A stretch of DNA of 9,297 nt from positions 1 through 9,297 of the forward strand of contig JABHFC010000256.1 of NCBI GenBank assembly GCA_018676275.1, in the 5' to 3' direction. Positions 5,853 to 9,297 of this stretch are shown piece by piece (within the stretch, counting starts at the first letter, position 1; each line of letters begins with the position of its first letter). A program made the translations under genes and the position numbers. Below the pieces are notes generated by a model. The model did not search any database, had not been told where the DNA came from, and saw nothing but the letters and a program-made list of their open reading frames with translations. The stretch comes from Gammaproteobacteria bacterium. GTDB lineage: Bacteria; Pseudomonadota; Gammaproteobacteria; Eutrophobiales; Eutrophobiaceae.

Positions 5853-7466
5853 CTAATTGCTGGAAATCCTGATAGAAAAATGTTCAAAACTAACAGTCGA
5901 TTCCTGCAGTGAGTTGGCGGAAACGCGAAAGTTTTTTCCCTTGTAAATCAGCTCTAATTCACGCTCATCAATAAACAAACCTTTTTCGGTTATTACACTG
6001 CTAATTAATTGAGCGTCTGGATCGCCTGTCACAAAAGCCCGACGATACTGCAAATCCTGCTTACTGCCTTTGACAGCGCGGATCGCTGCAGGATGAGTCT
6101 CATTAGCGATCATTTGAATTCCAACCTTGTAAACTTTACTTTGCCTTATCATTAGCCAGCGAATGATGCCAAGTTTCCATGTATTTGCCTGTGCTATGAA
6201 ATCGCTATTTATTCCTACCAGATCGCCAACTCTGACCGTATCCCCCGGTTTGTCATTTTTTATAACAGCGAACCCACCAGAACCTTGATCTATCAGGCTC
6301 CACTCATCTGCGGCGTAGGTTTTTTGTATACCAGCATCTGCATCATCACTTTGATCAGACATATCGTCGGCATCAGAGTGAGCCTGAGGGATGACGAAAT
6401 TTTCTTCATTATTCAAAAAGTAATAAGTCGAGTTTAAGCCGCAACTAATAAGCATTGCACCCTGACTTGTTTCTCTCGGAATAGAACGTTGCGGTGGTGT
6501 TCCCCATGTCTTGCTGATGTGCGATACGATAGATTTCGCAAAGTAGGGCGATATCTTAATGCTGCTATCCAGACTTTTACCGCTGTCTAGTATGGCCATT
6601 TGCTGTTGAATAATCATACCCAGATCTGCGGTATCAATAAGTCGGTGTTTATCGCTGGCCAGCTTGTCATTGAATTTTGAATAGGGTAAAGGCGCTGTGT
6701 CACTGTCGAGATTAACAACAAAAATACCGTTTGGTTTGACTGGAATCTCGAAAGTCCTAACTTGTGCTGAGTCGGCCCAGTTTTGTAATTGTCCGAAAAT
6801 CTCCCAAATCGCACCAAAGGGCAAATGATGGGGATCTGCAAGTGAAGCCAGAACAATTTTTTTATAGGAATGAGCAATTGATGTCGCACCTGTTTTCGCG
6901 TCCATGCCGGGCAAAATGATAGTATTGTTTTCCTGACCAATATCCTCGGCAAAAGTAAAAATGTTATTAACTTCACGCCAGACATTTTTCGGTATTGGAG
7001 AGTATTCAAGAAAACTGAATATCATTGCATGTGAAAGATAATTCAGGGACATCAGCATTGCTGGTAGCGGTGGCTTGCTTTGCCCCCAGAGAGTTTTTCG
7101 TTTTAATAATTCATCGACCGCCAACTTGCAGGCGAGTCCCAAATTAATAGCTATCTTTTTCAGTATCTCCAATTGAGCCTGCATGGTGCTGATGGATTGC
7201 AAGGTATGCTGTGCACCGGTTTTAATTTGTAAGTCCAGGTAGTATTGGTAAGGACGATGATAAAGCTCAACAAGTTCCAGTCTTACTGATGGTTTGATCG
7301 ACTCTTTGTTTGTCGCCTGTATCGCTTCAAATAAAAGTTGTCCCGTTTTTTCAAAATCAATATACGGGAGTTTATCGAGCCATTCTTCAATATGGAGCGG
7401 TCTGGTCTCCATTTGCATGCCTGATGAAGTTTTCCGGCTTGGTAATTTATTTATGTCAGATGCCAT
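5853..7466 (-). CDS. Uncharacterised 537-residue cytoplasmic protein, possible atypical PilZ-domain (c-di-GMP effector) protein
   Basis: I do not firmly recognise this protein. The ATG at 7466 is chosen over an in-frame GTG at 7475 because AAGTGA lies just upstream of the ATG and nothing resembles a ribosome binding site before the GTG. It has no signal peptide or membrane segment. Residues 20-200 look mostly helical. A motif R-S-I-P-R (327-331) is followed by TSQGAMLISCGL, then a strongly acidic linker (about 363-378, rich in D and S). Next comes a beta-rich region, DEWSLIDQGSGGFAV (387-401), DTVRVGDLVGI (409-419) and WKLGIIRWL (430-438) ending in a KVGIQMI stretch. This order recalls PilZ domains (RxxxR, then [D/N]xSxxG, then GxVRW and iGvxf), but the serine of DxSxxG is glycine (G395) and the RxxxR lies about 60 residues away instead of 20-30. 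The family assignment is an inference. The gene stands alone and converges on yihY. Confidence 0.6.
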   Translation of the reverse strand: MASDINKLPSRKTSSGMQMETRPLHIEEWLDKLPYIDFEKTGQLLFEAIQATNKESIKPSVRLELVELYHRPYQYYLDLQIKTGAQHTLQSISTMQAQLEILKKIAINLGLACKLAVDELLKRKTLWGQSKPPLPAMLMSLNYLSHAMIFSFLEYSPIPKNVWREVNNIFTFAEDIGQENNTIILPGMDAKTGATSIAHSYKKIVLASLADPHHLPFGAIWEIFGQLQNWADSAQVRTFEIPVKPNGIFVVNLDSDTAPLPYSKFNDKLASDKHRLIDTADLGMIIQQQMAILDSGKSLDSSIKISPYFAKSIVSHISKTWGTPPQRSIPRETSQGAMLISCGLNSTYYFLNNEENFVIPQAHSDADDMSDQSDDADAGIQKTYAADEWSLIDQGSGGFAVIKNDKPGDTVRVGDLVGINSDFIAQANTWKLGIIRWLMIRQSKVYKVGIQMIANETHPAAIRAVKGSKQDLQYRRAFVTGDPDAQLISSVITEKGLFIDERELELIYKGKNFRVSANSLQESTVSFEHFSIRISSN

Positions 7467-7922
7467 AATTTTCACTTAACTGTTTATTATTCTTTTTTTA
7501 GTGGCTTTCCATTATCTTACATAGCAGAAGCTACCGACTTTTTTGAATCTATAGACTACCTAGCAAACAACGTTCCATGATGAGCCTAAGCTGAGGAAGA
7601 TTGTCTAAAAATATGCCTGGATGCACAATAATTTAAACCTTGTAATTTCAGGGGCTTTCCATCTTGCAAGAGGAATATTTTTATATACTATATATAAATC
7701 AATAAGATAGAGAGTTGTAGATTGAACGCTACGAGGAACAACAGAAATCATCAAAGATTGATGCAATATTTTATGCTAATTGTCCAGGATCAACAAAGTG
7801 GGACTTTAAAGATTGGAATTGTCTTAACTTAACGACAAATTAATCGATGAATTATGTCAAACACTATGTTTGAAATTCAAATTCATGATCTAAGGCATTG
7901 ATAATAAAAGATTAAGTTTTCT
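7467..7922. other. AT-rich intergenic region without a convincing gene
   Basis: This gap of about 450 bp separates divergent genes and is visibly more AT-rich than its surroundings. It holds a hairpin-like TTTATATA / TATATAAA pair (7680-7687 and 7691-7698), two copies of GGCTTTCCAT (7503-7512 and 7653-7662) 150 bp apart, and a small symmetric TTTGAA-A-TTCAAA (7869-7881) upstream of the acylphosphatase gene. A 40-codon open stretch (7721-7840) has protein-like composition but no start codon. No tRNA or structured RNA was recognised. It should contain the promoters of both flanking genes. Confidence 0.6.
7876..7905 (+). promoter_or_regulatory. Candidate sigma-70-like promoter for the acylphosphatase gene
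   Basis: TTCAAA (7876-7881) and GATAAT (7900-7905), with an 18-bp spacer, lie just upstream of the ATG at 7923. The -10 match is good (5 of 6) and the -35 moderate (4 of 6). The predicted transcript would start about 10 nt before the ATG, in keeping with the absence of a clear Shine-Dalgarno sequence. In such AT-rich DNA a chance match is quite possible. Confidence 0.25.
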
Positions 7923-8192
7923 ATGAATAAATCGATAAGGTTTCTTGTTAGTGGCAGAGTACAGGGCGTGTTTTTCCGTGCGTCAACAAAAGCACAGGCG
8001 GATAAACTGGAGCTGTCAGGCTGGGTTAGAAATTGTGAAAATGATGAAGTAGAAGGGGTGGCAAGTGGCACAGAACAACAGTTGGGTATTTTTATTGCGT
8101 GGCTCCAACAAGGACCGAAAATGGCGAAGGTGGATAAGCTGGAAATTGAAGACTGCGATTTTCAGGTATTTAGCAGTTTTGACGTTCGCTAA
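7923..8192 (+). CDS. acyP: Acylphosphatase
   Basis: Acylphosphatase hydrolyses carboxyl-phosphate bonds such as those of acetyl phosphate or 1,3-bisphosphoglycerate. It is a small cytoplasmic alpha/beta sandwich (E. coli homologue YccX). The 89-residue length is typical. The signature VSGRVQGVFFR (9-19) contains the phosphate-binding loop and catalytic R19, and GWVRNCENDEVEGVASG (33-49) contains catalytic N37; both are intact and correspond to the Arg/Asn pair of characterised acylphosphatases. The C-terminal strand is present (FQVFSSFDVR; many homologues end in a similar F-x-x-x-x). The ATG at 7923 gives the expected N-terminus. Its stop lies 29 bp from the end of convergent proS, with no clear terminator hairpin between them. 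Confidence 0.95.
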   Translation: MNKSIRFLVSGRVQGVFFRASTKAQADKLELSGWVRNCENDEVEGVASGTEQQLGIFIAWLQQGPKMAKVDKLEIEDCDFQVFSSFDVR

Positions 8193-8221
8193 TTCAAAAT
8201 GAATAACTTTATTAATCTTTA

Positions 8222-9297
8222 TTAAATCTTCGCTTTAATAAATTCAATTGCCGCATCCAGTTGAATATCGCTATTTTCAGTATCTGTACGACCTTTATAC
8301 TCCAGTGTGCCGGCATCAAGTCCACGTTCGCTGAAAACAAAGCGATGAGGAATACCTATAAGTTCCATATCAGCAAACATCACGCCAGGACGTTCACGCC
8401 GGTCATCCAGTAGCACATCAATACCAGCATCGCGAAATTTTTCGTACAAGGCCATCACTGCTTCACGCAGTCGTTGTGATTTATGCATATGAATAGGTAC
8501 AAGTCCTAACTGGAAAGGCGCAATGCTGCATGGCCAGATTATTCCTTTATCGTCATGATTCTGTTCAATGGCTGCAGCCACGATACGAGACACTCCGACA
8601 CCGTAACAACCCATCAGCAAGGTTGTTGCTTCGCCATTTTCATTCAGACAATTGGCTTTCATTGCTGCGCTGTATTTGGTACCAAGCTGGAAGATATGTC
8701 CTACTTCGATACCCTGGGCAATTTTGATTTTGCCTTCACCTTCAGGAGCTGTTTCACCTTCAACAATATTGCGTATATCCGCTAGCTCGGCTTCGGGTAA
8801 ATCCCGAACCCAGTTAACGCCGGTCAGATGCTTACCATTTTCATTGGCACCGCAGACGAAATCGCTAAGGTTCGCGGCGCTGTGATCAACAATGATTGGA
8901 ATATCAAGATCAACAGGTCCAAGTGATCCAATCTCACAACCCAGCTTTTTCTTAATGGCTTCAGCTGAGGCAAAGGTCAGTGGTTTGGCAAGCAAAGCCA
9001 GTTTTTCCGCTTTTATCCTGTTTAGTTCATGATCGCCTCGTAACACCAGCGCTATCAAATCATCATTTGCACCATTAACGATTAAAGTTTTCAGGCATTT
9101 TTCTGCGGGGACCTTCAGGAAGGCGGCAAGTTCTGCAATGCTGTGTTGCCCCGGCGTTGCCACTTTATCCATTGACAGTTCAGCATTTGCCCGCTTCTCT
9201 ACAGGCAAGGGGCTTGCTGCCAGTTCAATATTTGCGGCGTAGTCACCCTCGTCCGTGAAAACGATACGATCTTCTCCTGAATCGGCCAATACATGAA
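8222..9297 (-). CDS. proS: Prolyl-tRNA synthetase, C-terminal part with editing domain, cut by the window edge
   Basis: ProS charges tRNA-Pro with proline. The window holds about 357 residues plus the stop; by comparison with E. coli ProS (572 residues) roughly the first 210 lie beyond 9297. The frame is open to the edge, reading H-V-L-A-D-S-G-E-D, which in E. coli is internal (EFQVLAQSGED), so no start codon in the window is real. In order: the YbaK-like INS editing domain that clears Ala-tRNA-Pro, with ECLKTLIVNG-like and VLRGDHELNRIKAEKL segments and GSLGPV; the return to the catalytic core at G-I-E-V-G-H-I-F-Q-L-G-T-K-Y-S; class II motif 3 in GCYGVGVSRIVAAAIEQ; then the anticodon-binding domain with LLDDRRERPGVMFADMELIG. 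This is the bacterial long form. It converges on acyP. Confidence 0.97.
   Translation of the reverse strand, partial: HVLADSGEDRIVFTDEGDYAANIELAASPLPVEKRANAELSMDKVATPGQHSIAELAAFLKVPAEKCLKTLIVNGANDDLIALVLRGDHELNRIKAEKLALLAKPLTFASAEAIKKKLGCEIGSLGPVDLDIPIIVDHSAANLSDFVCGANENGKHLTGVNWVRDLPEAELADIRNIVEGETAPEGEGKIKIAQGIEVGHIFQLGTKYSAAMKANCLNENGEATTLLMGCYGVGVSRIVAAAIEQNHDDKGIIWPCSIAPFQLGLVPIHMHKSQRLREAVMALYEKFRDAGIDVLLDDRRERPGVMFADMELIGIPHRFVFSERGLDAGTLEYKGRTDTENSDIQLDAAIEFIKAKI

Noticed and set aside
7467..7475. GTG start three codons before the ATG of the 537-residue protein
   Set aside because: No Shine-Dalgarno-like sequence precedes the GTG, while AAGTGA sits at a usable distance from the ATG at 7466.
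7503..7662. Two GGCTTTCCAT copies 150 bp apart
   Set aside because: Ten bases of identity with unlike flanks are not enough for a repeat family or a duplicated operator; chance is likely.
7680..7698. TTTATATA / TATATAAA inverted repeat as a terminator or operator
   Set aside because: It is pure A/T, would form a weak stem, and fits no known site. AT-rich DNA produces such pairs readily.
8193..8221. Terminator between acyP and proS
   Set aside because: The 29 bp are AT-rich with a direct TTTATTAA repeat but form no GC-containing stem followed by a T run.
9287..9289. TTG as a start codon for a 355-residue ProS-like protein
   Set aside because: The frame stays open to the window edge and the upstream codons match an internal part of ProS, so the gene is simply cut by the window.

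Overview
The window looks like a chromosomal housekeeping segment from a gammaproteobacterium of moderate G+C content. This rests on gene content: a DUF2066 protein, Hda, WrbA, a YihY-type protein and a bacterial-type ProS with an editing insertion. The gene set also resembles the purN-purM / hda-yfgD-bepA-perM neighbourhood of E. coli and the purM-to-yihY region of pseudomonads (recalled from general knowledge, not searched). Genus cannot be assigned from sequence alone.

Layout. (1) 1-488, minus strand: the N-terminal half of purM (purine synthesis), running off the left edge. (2) 565-3413, plus strand: a tight three-gene unit of a secreted DUF2066 protein, an AI-2E/PerM-type membrane permease, and hda, whose start overlaps the permease stop. 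(3) 3414-3512: a convergent gap filled by a long GGGGACAG-type palindrome, probably a REP/MITE-like mobile repeat. (4) 3513-4462, minus strand: a two-gene operon of an ArsC/YfgD-family protein and WrbA with TAATG overlap. (5) 4569-5846, plus strand, divergent: a YihY-family membrane protein with a C-terminal cytoplasmic extension. (6) 5853-7466, minus strand, converging on yihY with a 6-bp gap: a 537-residue protein not firmly recognised, with a C-terminal region resembling a degenerate PilZ domain. (7) 7467-7922: an AT-rich intergenic region with no convincing gene. (8) 7923-8192, plus: acylphosphatase. (9) 8222-9297, minus: the C-terminal two thirds of prolyl-tRNA synthetase, running off the right edge.

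Most genes have ordinary housekeeping roles: purine synthesis, control of DnaA, redox and quinone metabolism, translation. No CRISPR array, toxin-antitoxin pair, phage module, tRNA or rRNA gene was seen. The parts most worth a second look are the PilZ-like protein, the palindrome after hda, the AT-rich gap before acyP, and the co-transcribed arsC-like/wrbA redox pair beside hda. I did not find strong evidence for a wholly new system.
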